From: DATEJJ01 sp039649115
GTDB taxonomy: Bacteria; Actinomycetota; Actinomycetes; Mycobacteriales; Micromonosporaceae
Assembly: GCA_039649115.1 (NCBI GenBank)
Contig: JBBWZQ010000282.1
Location: 15,780 to 79,779, forward strand
DNA length: 64,000 nucleotides
Reading direction: 5' to 3'
The position numbers and the translations under genes are program-made. The notes beneath the pieces are model-generated. The model searched no databases. It was not told where the DNA came from and worked only from the letters and a program-made list of their open reading frames with translations. The stretch's first letter is position 1. The number at the start of each line of letters is the position of its first letter. Below, piece by piece: positions 8,707 to 16,442 of this stretch.

Positions 8707-9486
8707 CTATTGTGGACGCTGTCCGGATGGCAGCGACGCGCCCACCACCTGACCCAGCAACACCTCTCCGAGGTCCGGCCGCTCCCGCAGGTGCGCCGCG
8801 TCCTCGTCCAGCAGCACCTGGCCCGAGGCCATGACGTAGGCCCAGTCGGCGGCGGCGAGGGCGGCCTTCGTCCGCTGCTCCACCAGCAGGACGCCGATGC
8901 CCTGGCCGGCGAGCCGCGTGATGTGCACCGCCAGGAACTCGTCCGCCAGCGCCGGCGCCAGCCCGGCGGTCGGTTCGTCGAGTACGAGCAGGCGCGGCCG
9001 GGTCATCATGACCCGGGCCATCGCCAGCATCTTCCGCTCGCCGCCGCTGAGGTTCCCGGCGTGCCGCCGCCGGATGGCCGCCAGCGCCGGGTACAGCGCG
9101 AAGACCTCCGCCATCCGCGCCGGCACCTCGCGACGCGCCAGCGTGTAGCCGCCGATGTCCAGGTTCTCCGCCACGGTCAGCGGCTCGAACACGTCATTGT
9201 TCTGCGGCACGTACCCGAGACCGAGCCGCGCTATCCGCTCGGTCGCCCACCCGCCGATCTGCCGGCCGGCCAGTTCGACGCTGCCCCGGCTCGGCCGCAG
9301 GATGCCCAGCACGCACTTGAGCAGCGTGCTCTTGCCGGCGCCGTTGGGACCGACGACGGCGACCACCTCGCCGGCCGCCACGGTGATCGACACCTCCCGG
9401 ATCACGGGTACCGGCCCGTAGCCCGCGGCGACCTCGCGCACCTGCAGCAGCGCCGCCGGCCGGGTCTCAGCCGACGAGATAGGCAT
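8707..9486 (-). CDS. ABC transporter ATP-binding protein, LivF type
   Basis: 259 residues from the ATG at 9486, which overlaps the upstream livG-like gene by 20 bases. Motifs are complete: Walker A GPNGAGKST, Q-loop YVPQNNDVF, signature LSGGERKMLAMAR, Walker B LLVLDEPTAGLAP, and switch region LLVEQ. The LivF-type C-terminus is short, with VVGASL before the stop. With the LivG, LivH, LivM and binding-protein genes upstream it forms a full importer of the branched-chain amino acid (HAAT) class, a class that also imports aromatic acids. Confidence 0.92.
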   Translation of the reverse strand: MPISSAETRPAALLQVREVAAGYGPVPVIREVSITVAAGEVVAVVGPNGAGKSTLLKCVLGILRPSRGSVELAGRQIGGWATERIARLGLGYVPQNNDVFEPLTVAENLDIGGYTLARREVPARMAEVFALYPALAAIRRRHAGNLSGGERKMLAMARVMMTRPRLLVLDEPTAGLAPALADEFLAVHITRLAGQGIGVLLVEQRTKAALAAADWAYVMASGQVLLDEDAAHLRERPDLGEVLLGQVVGASLPSGQRPQ

Positions 9487-10252
9487 CGATGACCTCTTGA
9501 TCCTTGCGCAGTTGTGCCATGCTGCCTTCCGCCAGTACCCGACCTCTGGCCATGACGACAACCGAGTCGCAGCAACGCTCCACAGTGGGCAGTTCGTGCT
9601 CTACCATGATCATGGTCAGGCCCTGGTCCCGCAGCCGGATGAGGTGCGACTCGACGACGAGGCGCAGCGACGGGTTGACACCGGCGAGCGGTTCGTCCAG
9701 CAGCAGCAGGCTCGGCCCCGCCATCAGCCCGCGCATGATCTCCACCAGGCGCTTCTGGCCACCGCTCAACTCGCCCGCGTACAGGTTCCTGGAGGGGCCC
9801 AGCTGGAACTCGTCGAGCAACCGGTCCGCCCGCGCGACGATCTGGGCCTGCTGGGCGCGCCAGTACCGCTTGCCCAGCAGCGCTCCCCCGAAGCCCGCGC
9901 CGCGCTGCTCCGGTGCCGCGACGATGAGGTTCTCCAGCACGGTGAGGTGCGCGAACTCGCTGGAGAGCTGGAAGGTGCGGATCACTCCCCGCCGGGCCAC
10001 CCGGTGCGCCGGCCAGCCGGCGATGTCCTGTCCATTGAGGACGACCCGGCCGCCGCTCGGCCGGCGCCCGCCCGCGATGACCGCCAACACGGTGGACTTG
10101 CCCGCCCCGTTGGGCCCGATCAGCCCGGTCAGGCGTCCCTCCGGTACCTCGAACGTCGCTCCGTCGACCGCGTGCACGCCGCCGTACGTCACCCGCAGGT
10201 CCGCCACGGCCAGCGCGGCCGGCCCAGGGGTGGCGGCCGGGCCGGCGCTCAC
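9467..10252 (-). CDS. ABC transporter ATP-binding protein, LivG type
   Basis: 261 residues from the GTG at 10252, which overlaps the permease stop as GTGA. Walker A GPNGAGKST, signature LSGGQKRLVEIMRGL, Walker B LLLLDEPLAGVNP and switch VEHELPTVE are intact. The RTFQLSSEFAHLTVLENL Q-loop stretch and the extended helical region after it are typical of LivG. It pairs with the LivF-type ATPase next to it. Confidence 0.92.
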   Translation of the reverse strand: MSAGPAATPGPAALAVADLRVTYGGVHAVDGATFEVPEGRLTGLIGPNGAGKSTVLAVIAGGRRPSGGRVVLNGQDIAGWPAHRVARRGVIRTFQLSSEFAHLTVLENLIVAAPEQRGAGFGGALLGKRYWRAQQAQIVARADRLLDEFQLGPSRNLYAGELSGGQKRLVEIMRGLMAGPSLLLLDEPLAGVNPSLRLVVESHLIRLRDQGLTMIMVEHELPTVERCCDSVVVMARGRVLAEGSMAQLRKDQEVIDAYLVG

Positions 10253-11232
10253 GTCGGACCGCCGGGTGCCGGCCGGCGCGGCGCGCGGTAGGTCCGGCGG
10301 CGCTCGGGTATCAGGCCACCCGGCCGCCACCACAGGAACGCGAGGATGAGCACGCCCAGCGCCATGAACTGGATCGACTCGGCCAGCCCCGCGTAGCCGA
10401 ACGCCGGCAGGTAGCGCAGCGCCTCCTGGAACAGGCCGAGTACCAGCGCGGCACCGAGCACCACACCCGCGTTGTTGCCGGCGCCGCCCACGATGATCGC
10501 GACGAAGTAGAGGAACGTCTCGTTGATGGTCCAGGAGCCGGGCGACCAGCCGCCGATGAACTGGACGAGCACGGCGCCGGACAGCGCCGCCATCGCGCCG
10601 CCGACCACGTAGACCTTGACGCTCTCCGCCTTCACGTTGACCCCCAGACTACTGAGCGCCTCGGCGTTCTCCCGCATCGCCCGCAGCCGCAGTCCCCAGG
10701 GCGAGCCGGTCATTCGGTGCACGAACCAGTACACGAGCAGGCACACCCCGCCGGTCATCGCGACGTAGAACCAGCCGTACTGGATGAGGCCGCCGGAGAA
10801 GTGGTCGACGAACGGCTTGGGTACCGCGGCGAGGCCGCGCTGGCCGTTGAACCACGACGGCTCGGTCACCACCAGGATGGCGGCGATGATGGAGACCACG
10901 AGCATCACCATCGCCTGGAAGTCGCGGCGCGCCGGTCGCAACGCGAACGCGGCCACGGCGAGGGCGAGCAGCCCACCCGCCGCCGTGGCCACCAGCCACG
11001 GCACCGGGAACGGCAGCGTCGCGCCCAGCACGTAGGTCTGGAACGTCGAGCCCTCCGCCGGCCCCAGGCTCAACACCGAGGCGATGTAGGCACCCAGCGA
11101 CTGGAAGAGGATGAAGGCGAAGTTCAGCACGCCGGCGATGCCGTACTGGAGGTTCAGGCCCCAACAGGCGATCGTGTTGACGCCGAAGTAGACCAGCAGG
11201 GTGATCGCGTAGTACTGGTACGCGGAGCTCAT
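10249..11232 (-). CDS. Branched-chain-type ABC transporter permease, LivM type
   Basis: 327 residues from the ATG at 11232, overlapping the upstream stop as ATGA. Eight or more hydrophobic segments are visible. The conserved coupling segment GLRLRAMRENAEALSSLGVNV and the GGAGNNAGVVLGA and WWRPGGLIPERR signatures of LivM are present. It sits in the cytoplasmic membrane and forms the channel with the LivH-type protein. The substrate in this operon is probably an aromatic acid, judging from the decarboxylase and dioxygenase downstream. Confidence 0.9.
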   Translation of the reverse strand: MSSAYQYYAITLLVYFGVNTIACWGLNLQYGIAGVLNFAFILFQSLGAYIASVLSLGPAEGSTFQTYVLGATLPFPVPWLVATAAGGLLALAVAAFALRPARRDFQAMVMLVVSIIAAILVVTEPSWFNGQRGLAAVPKPFVDHFSGGLIQYGWFYVAMTGGVCLLVYWFVHRMTGSPWGLRLRAMRENAEALSSLGVNVKAESVKVYVVGGAMAALSGAVLVQFIGGWSPGSWTINETFLYFVAIIVGGAGNNAGVVLGAALVLGLFQEALRYLPAFGYAGLAESIQFMALGVLILAFLWWRPGGLIPERRRTYRAPRRPAPGGPT

Positions 11233-12122
11233 CGGGCGGCCATCTCCATCTTCTGCAGGTAGGTCCCGGGCCACAGACCGTTCGGGCGTACCAGCAGGAT
11301 GATCGCCAGCAGCACGAAGGCGACCACCTGCTTGAGCGACGGCGAGACGATGGCCGCCAACTCGCTGGCGACGCCGATGACCAGGGCACCGGCCATCGCG
11401 CCGTACGGCTGGCCGACGCTGCCGAACACCGCCGAGGCCACCACGACCAGCAGGAACGACGAACCGACGGTGAAGTTGAAGGACGCGAGGTTGAGCGCGA
11501 GGGCGACACCGCTGGTCCCGCACAGCGCGCCGGAGACCGCCCACGCGAGAGTGGTGACCCGCCCGGTGCCGACACCGCAACTGCGGGCCAGTTCCGCGTT
11601 GGCGGCGGTGGCCCGCATCGCCCGGCCGATCCGGGTGTACCTGAGGATCACGTGCAGCGCGGTCATGCAGGCCACGGCGATCGCCATGACGGTGAGCTGG
11701 CGCGCGGTCAGCAGCATCCCCAGCAGGTGCAGCGACTTCTCCGGCGTGACCCGGTAGCCGCGGTACGACGGTCCCGCGATCGCCTGGATGCCGTTCTCCA
11801 GGATCGTGCCGACCGCGAGGGAGACCATCACCATGGCGAACAACGCCGTCCCCCGGCGCAGGAACGGCCGGTAGACGAAGGTGTTGATGGCGGTGGAGGC
11901 CGCCGACCCGGCCACTGCCCCGGCCGCCATGCCCAGCCAGATGCTGGCGTGCCCCACCGTGTTCACCAGGTACGCGGCGAAGGCGCCGACGGTCATCACG
12001 TCGCCGTACGCCAGGTTGAAGATGTTGGAGACACCGAACTGGAGGCTGAACCCGACGGAACCGAGCGTGAGGATCGCCGCGGTCACCAGCCCGAAGCCCA
12101 GGCCCGGCACGATCTGGTCCAC
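11229..12122 (-). CDS. Branched-chain-type ABC transporter permease, LivH type
   Basis: 297 residues, GTG start. LivH hallmarks: LTLGSVGFSLQFGVSNIFNLAYGD at the N-terminus, the cytoplasmic coupling loop YTRIGRAMRATAANAELARSCGV, and the ending LLVRPNGLWPGTY. Seven to eight membrane segments. It starts 4 bases after the stop of the binding-protein gene and overlaps the LivM-type gene by 4 bases. Confidence 0.9.
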   Translation of the reverse strand: MDQIVPGLGFGLVTAAILTLGSVGFSLQFGVSNIFNLAYGDVMTVGAFAAYLVNTVGHASIWLGMAAGAVAGSAASTAINTFVYRPFLRRGTALFAMVMVSLAVGTILENGIQAIAGPSYRGYRVTPEKSLHLLGMLLTARQLTVMAIAVACMTALHVILRYTRIGRAMRATAANAELARSCGVGTGRVTTLAWAVSGALCGTSGVALALNLASFNFTVGSSFLLVVVASAVFGSVGQPYGAMAGALVIGVASELAAIVSPSLKQVVAFVLLAIILLVRPNGLWPGTYLQKMEMAAR

Positions 12123-12126
12123 GGTG

Positions 12127-13407
12127 CTAGCCGTTCAGCGCGGTGCCGGAGATGACGGTGATGGGCTTCATCGACGTGCTCGCCGGATCGTAGTCGTCGT
12201 AGGAGAACGCCCGGCCCGCGCTCTGGTACTTGTTGAAGATCAGTTCACCGCTGGCCCCCACGTACTGGATCGTCTTTCCGGCATGCACCGCGGCGAGCCC
12301 CTCGGCGTAGGTGTGGACCACCGTGGCCGAACCTCCGCCCGCCGTTATCCGCGGGATGAGGGAGTTGTACTTGCTCGGGGACGTGGACTTCGCCTCCTCC
12401 ATGGCCAGGGCGGTGATGGCCACCGCGTCGAAGTCGGAGATGGAGTACGGGTGCCCCAGGTACGACTCCGGCGTGCGGATCTGGCCGCCCGAGGCGAGCA
12501 GCGACGTCTTGTACAGGTCGTACCCCGGGCCGCTGAGCGCGACGTACGGCGTGATGGCGTGGAAGTGGGCGACGAAGTTCTGCTGGCCCACGGCGGCCAC
12601 CACCGACTTGATGACGTCGCTCTGGCTGCTGAGCTGGGTACCGATGATCAGCGGGAGGCCGCCCGCGAGCTGCAGGTACTCTGACCAGAACGTCGCCGCC
12701 GACTGGGCGTCCATCTCGGTGATGATGGCGTCGGGGTGCGAGTTGATGACCTTCTGCACCTCGGTGCGGTAGGAGGGCTGGCCCGGGGCCAGCGTGACGT
12801 CCGCGGTGAAGTGGCCGCCGAGCTTCGTGTACTTGGTGCGCAGCGGCGGTACGGACGTCTGCGCGCCGAGGTCGCTGGTGAACACGGCGGCCGCGCTCAG
12901 CAGGTTGTGCGAGCCGGCCCAGTAGCCCAGCGCCACGCCCTGCAGCGCGTCCGACGGGGTCAGCCGGTAGAAGTACGGGTTGGTCTGCGTGTCGAAGTGC
13001 GGGTCGCCGATGGTGGCGAAGTTGGGGATGTGCGCGGCGGTGACGATCGGCGACGTGGCCACCGCGTCGTCCGAGGCTCCGATGACCATGACCGGGTTGG
13101 CCGAGGACAGCATCTGGTTGGCCGCCGGCACCGCGTCGGCGGGGTCGCCCTTGGTGTCGAACGGCTTGCAGGCGAACTTGTGGCCGAGTGCCCCGCCGGC
13201 CGCGTTGACCGGCGTGATCCCGGCCTGGCAGCCGGCCATGCCGGCCGCGCCCTGGTTGGCACTGGCTCCGGTGAAGGGGTAGATGACACCGATGTTGAGA
13301 GTCGACGCGGCGCCGGGTGTGGACGAGCCGCCGCATGCGGTGAGGGTGACGGCAGCCAGGAGAGCTGCCAGCGGTGGTGCGGAGAAGCGGCCGCGGGTTC
13401 GCATCAT
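12127..13407 (-). CDS. Branched-chain-type ABC transporter substrate-binding lipoprotein
   Basis: 426 residues from the ATG at 13407, with GGAG eight bases upstream. An in-frame second ATG follows directly. Residues 1-25 are a lipoprotein signal peptide with lipobox LTAC and Cys25, so the mature protein is anchored outside the membrane. The mature part begins STLNIGVIYPFTGASANQG and has the type I periplasmic-binding layout of LivJ/LivK. It is the first gene of the operon that ends with the ring-cleavage dioxygenase at 6516. Confidence 0.9.
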   Translation of the reverse strand: MMRTRGRFSAPPLAALLAAVTLTACGGSSTPGAASTLNIGVIYPFTGASANQGAAGMAGCQAGITPVNAAGGALGHKFACKPFDTKGDPADAVPAANQMLSSANPVMVIGASDDAVATSPIVTAAHIPNFATIGDPHFDTQTNPYFYRLTPSDALQGVALGYWAGSHNLLSAAAVFTSDLGAQTSVPPLRTKYTKLGGHFTADVTLAPGQPSYRTEVQKVINSHPDAIITEMDAQSAATFWSEYLQLAGGLPLIIGTQLSSQSDVIKSVVAAVGQQNFVAHFHAITPYVALSGPGYDLYKTSLLASGGQIRTPESYLGHPYSISDFDAVAITALAMEEAKSTSPSKYNSLIPRITAGGGSATVVHTYAEGLAAVHAGKTIQYVGASGELIFNKYQSAGRAFSYDDYDPASTSMKPITVISGTALNG

Positions 13408-13770
13408 GTCCGGATCTCCTCGGCGGACGGACGAAGCACGGTGTGCACGACAGCCGGTTCGCACCGGCCGGACGGGCGCCCAGTCCCTGGGCGACGACGT
13501 CGCGGGCAGCTGGCGGAAGCGGCGAGCATGACCGGACGCCCATGAAGTTCATGCGTGGACGCTGAACCCGTATAGTGCACCCGGCCCGGGGCTGCTGTAA
13601 AGACCGTGCACCGGATATTTGTTCGTATAGAGAGTAAGTTGAAACGCCTGTCTGGCATGAAGCCTAGCTGCCAGTGTAGACAATCCGTACACGAACGTCC
13701 GGCTGGGGCGGCGGCCTTCGCCGCCGGCTGCCGGTGGACCCGTATCCTCAATGGCAATGCCAGCCCGCGG
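13408..13770. promoter_or_regulatory. Divergent region between the LIV importer operon and the tandem-MarR gene
   Basis: No gene is seen in these 363 bases. The AT-richer part (13561-13640) holds GTTCGTATAG at 13621-13630, which resembles the first half of the direct repeat at 3.7 kb, and CCCGTATAG at 13568-13576. On the minus strand TTTACA about 18 bases before CACTAT is a possible weak promoter for the importer operon. These are by-eye matches of modest strength and could be chance. Confidence 0.35.
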
Positions 13771-14691
13771 ATGGAGGAGGTATCGCTGACCACGTACCAG
13801 CGGACCGAGTCGTGGAGCATCCTCCACACGCCGGAGACCTCGCCGGGAATGCTCATCCGGGTGGCACAGCAGGTGCACAGCCGGATCTGGACGGCGGAGG
13901 TGTCCGACCTGCTGACCTCGCCACAGTTCGGGGTGCTCCGCGTGTTGCGCGACGGCCCCGGACTCGACCAGCGGACCGTGGGCGAGCAGGTGCTGCTGGA
14001 CAAGGCCACCGGCGCGGACGTGATCGCGCGGCTGGTCCGGCGCGGCTGGATCCGGGCCAGGCGGGATCCACAGGACGCGCGGCGCAACCTGCTCTGGATC
14101 ACCCCGGCCGGCCGGCGGCTGCTCGCCAACGCGGTGCCGGCCGCCGAGCGGGTCCAGCTCAAGCTCGTTGAGCCACTGTCCGGCGCCGACCGGGCGGCGC
14201 TGCTCTCGCTCCTGCTCTCGGTGGCGGACCAGGGCGAGCAGCCGGTACCCGACTTCATCTCCCGTACCCCCGGGGCGATGATCCGGGTGGTCCAGCAGGT
14301 GCACAACCGGATCTGGACCACCGCGATGCCGCGCGCGGTCACCACGGTGCAGTACGCCGTGCTCGCCACGCTCAAGTCCCACCCCGGGCTCGACCAGCGA
14401 ACGGTGGCGCAGCGGGTCGTGATGGACAAGGCGACCGGCGCCGGCGTGGTCGGCCGGCTGGTCGCGCGGCAATGGCTGCGGGTGCGGCAGGACCCGCAGG
14501 ACCGCAGGCGCAACCTGTTGTGGGTCACCGCGGGTGGCGAGCGGATACTCGCCGAGGCCCAGCCGCACAACGCCCGCGTCCAACGGCAGCTGATGCTGCC
14601 GCTGACCCGCCCGGAGCGGGACTCCTTCCTGCGCCTGATGATGGCTGTCGGCCGGCTGGACCTGATCGGGGATGCCGGGCCGGCCGGTTGA
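13771..14691 (+). CDS. Tandem two-domain MarR-family regulator
   Basis: About 306 residues that consist of two MarR domains in a row (about 25-150 and 165-295). The halves align without gaps and are roughly 60% identical by eye. Both contain GLDQRTV, DKATGA, DPQD and RRNLLW at matching positions, the helix-turn-helix and wing region. MarR proteins normally act as dimers of single domains, so this is a covalent pseudo-dimer. The start is unclear: ATG at 13771 lacks a good ribosome site, while a near-perfect GGAGGAGG (13773-13780) precedes a CTG codon at 13786. It is probably the local regulator of the aromatic-acid genes. Confidence 0.85.
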   Translation: MEEVSLTTYQRTESWSILHTPETSPGMLIRVAQQVHSRIWTAEVSDLLTSPQFGVLRVLRDGPGLDQRTVGEQVLLDKATGADVIARLVRRGWIRARRDPQDARRNLLWITPAGRRLLANAVPAAERVQLKLVEPLSGADRAALLSLLLSVADQGEQPVPDFISRTPGAMIRVVQQVHNRIWTTAMPRAVTTVQYAVLATLKSHPGLDQRTVAQRVVMDKATGAGVVGRLVARQWLRVRQDPQDRRRNLLWVTAGGERILAEAQPHNARVQRQLMLPLTRPERDSFLRLMMAVGRLDLIGDAGPAG

Positions 14692-14748
14692 CAGCGTGGG
14701 TGGCCCGCGATAGATTCCGCCGCGGGCGGGATCGATCGTATACGTACC
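14688..14748 (+). promoter_or_regulatory. Promoter and candidate MarR operator for the aldehyde dehydrogenase gene
   Basis: TTGACA at 14688-14693, a 17-base spacer and TAGATT at 14711-14716 form a strong -35/-10 pair, overlapping the stop codon of the MarR gene. About 20 bases downstream, CGTATACGTACC (14737-14748) repeats exactly the 12-mer at 3689-3700. Its core CGTATACG is a perfect palindrome, a plausible operator that would block transcription just after initiation. Confidence 0.6.
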
Positions 14749-14776
14749 AACCTCCGGGTGAGGAGGGTCGCTGGTC

Positions 14777-16258
14777 ATGACGGCGCTGGCGGACTGGGCG
14801 GCGGCCACCTCGACGGGCGGGATCCTGCCGGCGCTCATCGGTGGACGCTTCGTCCCGGCGGGCGGTGGCGCGTCGATCGAGGCCGTCAACCCCGCCACCG
14901 GTCAGCTGATCGCCCGCTTTCCGCGGTGCGGTGCGGCCGAGGTCGACGCCGCGGTCCGCGCCGCCCGGCAGGCCTTCCCGGACTGGCGGGACCGGCCGAC
15001 CGGCGAGCGGGCGGAGCTCGTCAGCCGCCTGGCCGCGCTGGTCGAGGCGCACGCCGACGAGCTGGCTCTGCTCGACGTCGCGGACAACGGCAGCCCGGTC
15101 CGCGAGATGCGCCGGGACGCGCACATCGCCGCGGCGCAGATGCGCTACTTCGCCGGGGTGGCGGCGCACCTGCGCGGCCAGACCGTTCCGGGCGAGCGGG
15201 GCCGGCTCGACTACACGTTGCTCGATCCGTTCGGCGTGGTGGGCCGCATCATCCCGTTCAACCATCCCCTGATGTTCGCCGCCGGGCGCCTGGCGGCGCC
15301 GCTGCTGGCCGGCAACACCGCCATCCTCAAGCCCTCCGAGCACACCTCGCTGTCCGCCCTGCGCCTGGCCGCGCTGGCCCACGAGGTACTGCCGCCCGGC
15401 GTGGTCAACGTCGTGACCGGGTACGGCGTGGAGGCCGGCCGCGCCCTCGCGGAGCACCCCGGCGTGCGGCGACTCGCCTTCACCGGCTCGGCGGAGATCG
15501 GTCGCGACATCCAACGCGCCGCCGCGGCGCACTGCGTCAAGACGGTCACCCTGGAGCTCGGTGGGAAGAACCCGATCGTCGTGTTTCCCGACGCCGATGT
15601 CGAGCAGGCCGTCGACGGCGCGTTGCGCGGGATGAACTTCACCTGGCAGGGCCAGTCGTGCGGATCCACCTCGCGGCTGCTCGTGCACCGCGCGCTACAC
15701 AAGCCGCTGGTCGCCTCGCTGGCCGCCCGCATGGACGCGCTGCGCTCGGGACCGCCGGACGACGAGGCGACCGACACCGGCGCCATAGTCCACCGTGGAC
15801 AGTTCGAGAAGGTGCTCCGCTACATCGAGCTCGGCCGCACCGAGGGAGCGACACTCGTCGCGGGCGGAGCTCCCGTGACCAGCGGCCCGCTGGCCGGCGG
15901 CATGTTCGTCCGCCCCACCCTCTTCGACGAGGTACGACCGGATTCCCGGCTGGCCCAGGAGGAGATCTTCGGCCCGGTGCTGGCGGTCATCCCCTTCGAC
16001 ACGTACGACGAGGCACTGGCGATCGCCAACGGCGTTGCGTACGGGCTGACCGCCAGCGTCTACACCCGCGACCTGGCGACCGCGCACCGCTTCGCGCGCG
16101 ACGTCGAGGCCGGGTACGTGTGGGTCAACGACGCGTCCCGACACTTCCCCGGTACCGCGTACGGGGGAGTCAAGGACTCCGGTGTCGGTCGCGAGGAGGG
16201 GTTCGAGGAGCTGGCCTCGTACGTGCAGATCAAGAACGTGAACGTCAACTTCGGGTGA
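14777..16258 (+). CDS. NAD(P)-dependent aldehyde dehydrogenase
   Basis: 493 residues, ATG with GAGGAGGG upstream. Family motifs in order: PFNHPLMFAAGRLAAPLLAGN, KPSEHTSLSAL for the nucleotide site, FTGSAEIGR, the catalytic Glu in LELGGKNP, the catalytic Cys in WQGQSCGSTSR, EEIFGPVL, and the C-terminal GGVKDSGVGREEG. It oxidises an aldehyde to the acid in the cytoplasm. It has its own promoter and the MarR-type operator, so it likely belongs with the ThDP enzyme and aldo/keto reductase of the first locus and not with the genes to its right. Confidence 0.92.
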   Translation: MTALADWAAATSTGGILPALIGGRFVPAGGGASIEAVNPATGQLIARFPRCGAAEVDAAVRAARQAFPDWRDRPTGERAELVSRLAALVEAHADELALLDVADNGSPVREMRRDAHIAAAQMRYFAGVAAHLRGQTVPGERGRLDYTLLDPFGVVGRIIPFNHPLMFAAGRLAAPLLAGNTAILKPSEHTSLSALRLAALAHEVLPPGVVNVVTGYGVEAGRALAEHPGVRRLAFTGSAEIGRDIQRAAAAHCVKTVTLELGGKNPIVVFPDADVEQAVDGALRGMNFTWQGQSCGSTSRLLVHRALHKPLVASLAARMDALRSGPPDDEATDTGAIVHRGQFEKVLRYIELGRTEGATLVAGGAPVTSGPLAGGMFVRPTLFDEVRPDSRLAQEEIFGPVLAVIPFDTYDEALAIANGVAYGLTASVYTRDLATAHRFARDVEAGYVWVNDASRHFPGTAYGGVKDSGVGREEGFEELASYVQIKNVNVNFG

Positions 16259-16282
16259 GCTCCAGCGCCCACTTCTCCGCTA

Positions 16283-16298
16283 GGATCGCTCAACAATC
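16283..16298. promoter_or_regulatory. GntR-type operator half of the 16.3-kb control region
   Basis: The 16-mer GGATCGCTCAACAATC is the exact reverse complement of 51543-51558. Its core 16285-16297 read on the minus strand is ATTGTTGAGCGAT, fitting the ATTGTTnAACAAT family of sites found through 16-52 kb. A TTGACG precedes it on the minus strand, so a minus-strand promoter is possible, but nothing obvious lies downstream apart from the convergent aldehyde dehydrogenase gene. Confidence 0.6.
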
Positions 16299-16359
16299 CG
16301 TCAATCTCTCGGCAGCCCTCGGCCAGCATCGGACGAGTCGACGGCAAGCCGACAGCGGG

Positions 16360-16398
16360 TTGCCCTATCGTTGAACAACTGACAGACTCGACCCTGCC
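16360..16398 (+). promoter_or_regulatory. Promoter with GntR operator in the spacer, for the ATP-grasp operon
   Basis: TTGCCC (16360-16365), a 17-base spacer and CAGACT (16383-16388) make a -35/-10 pair. The spacer contains ATCGTTGAACAAC (16367-16379), a near match to the palindrome ATTGTTnAACAAT. The 39 bases 16360-16398 match the reverse complement of 51304-51342 at 35 positions, so the same promoter module drives the LeuA-headed operon. The first gene starts at 16443. Confidence 0.65.
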
Positions 16399-16442
16399 GA
16401 TTGTGCGACGTCCACGAGCGGCACCTTCGGGGAGGTTGGGTA

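Noticed and set aside
12234..12247. TTGTTGAA stretch resembling the GntR operator
   Set aside because: It is inside the binding-protein coding sequence and lacks the second half of the palindrome.
14737..14748. Operator of the GntR system
   Set aside because: Sequence (CGTATACG core) is unrelated to ATTGTTnAACAAT; it matches the 3.7-kb site instead, so it was assigned to the MarR side.
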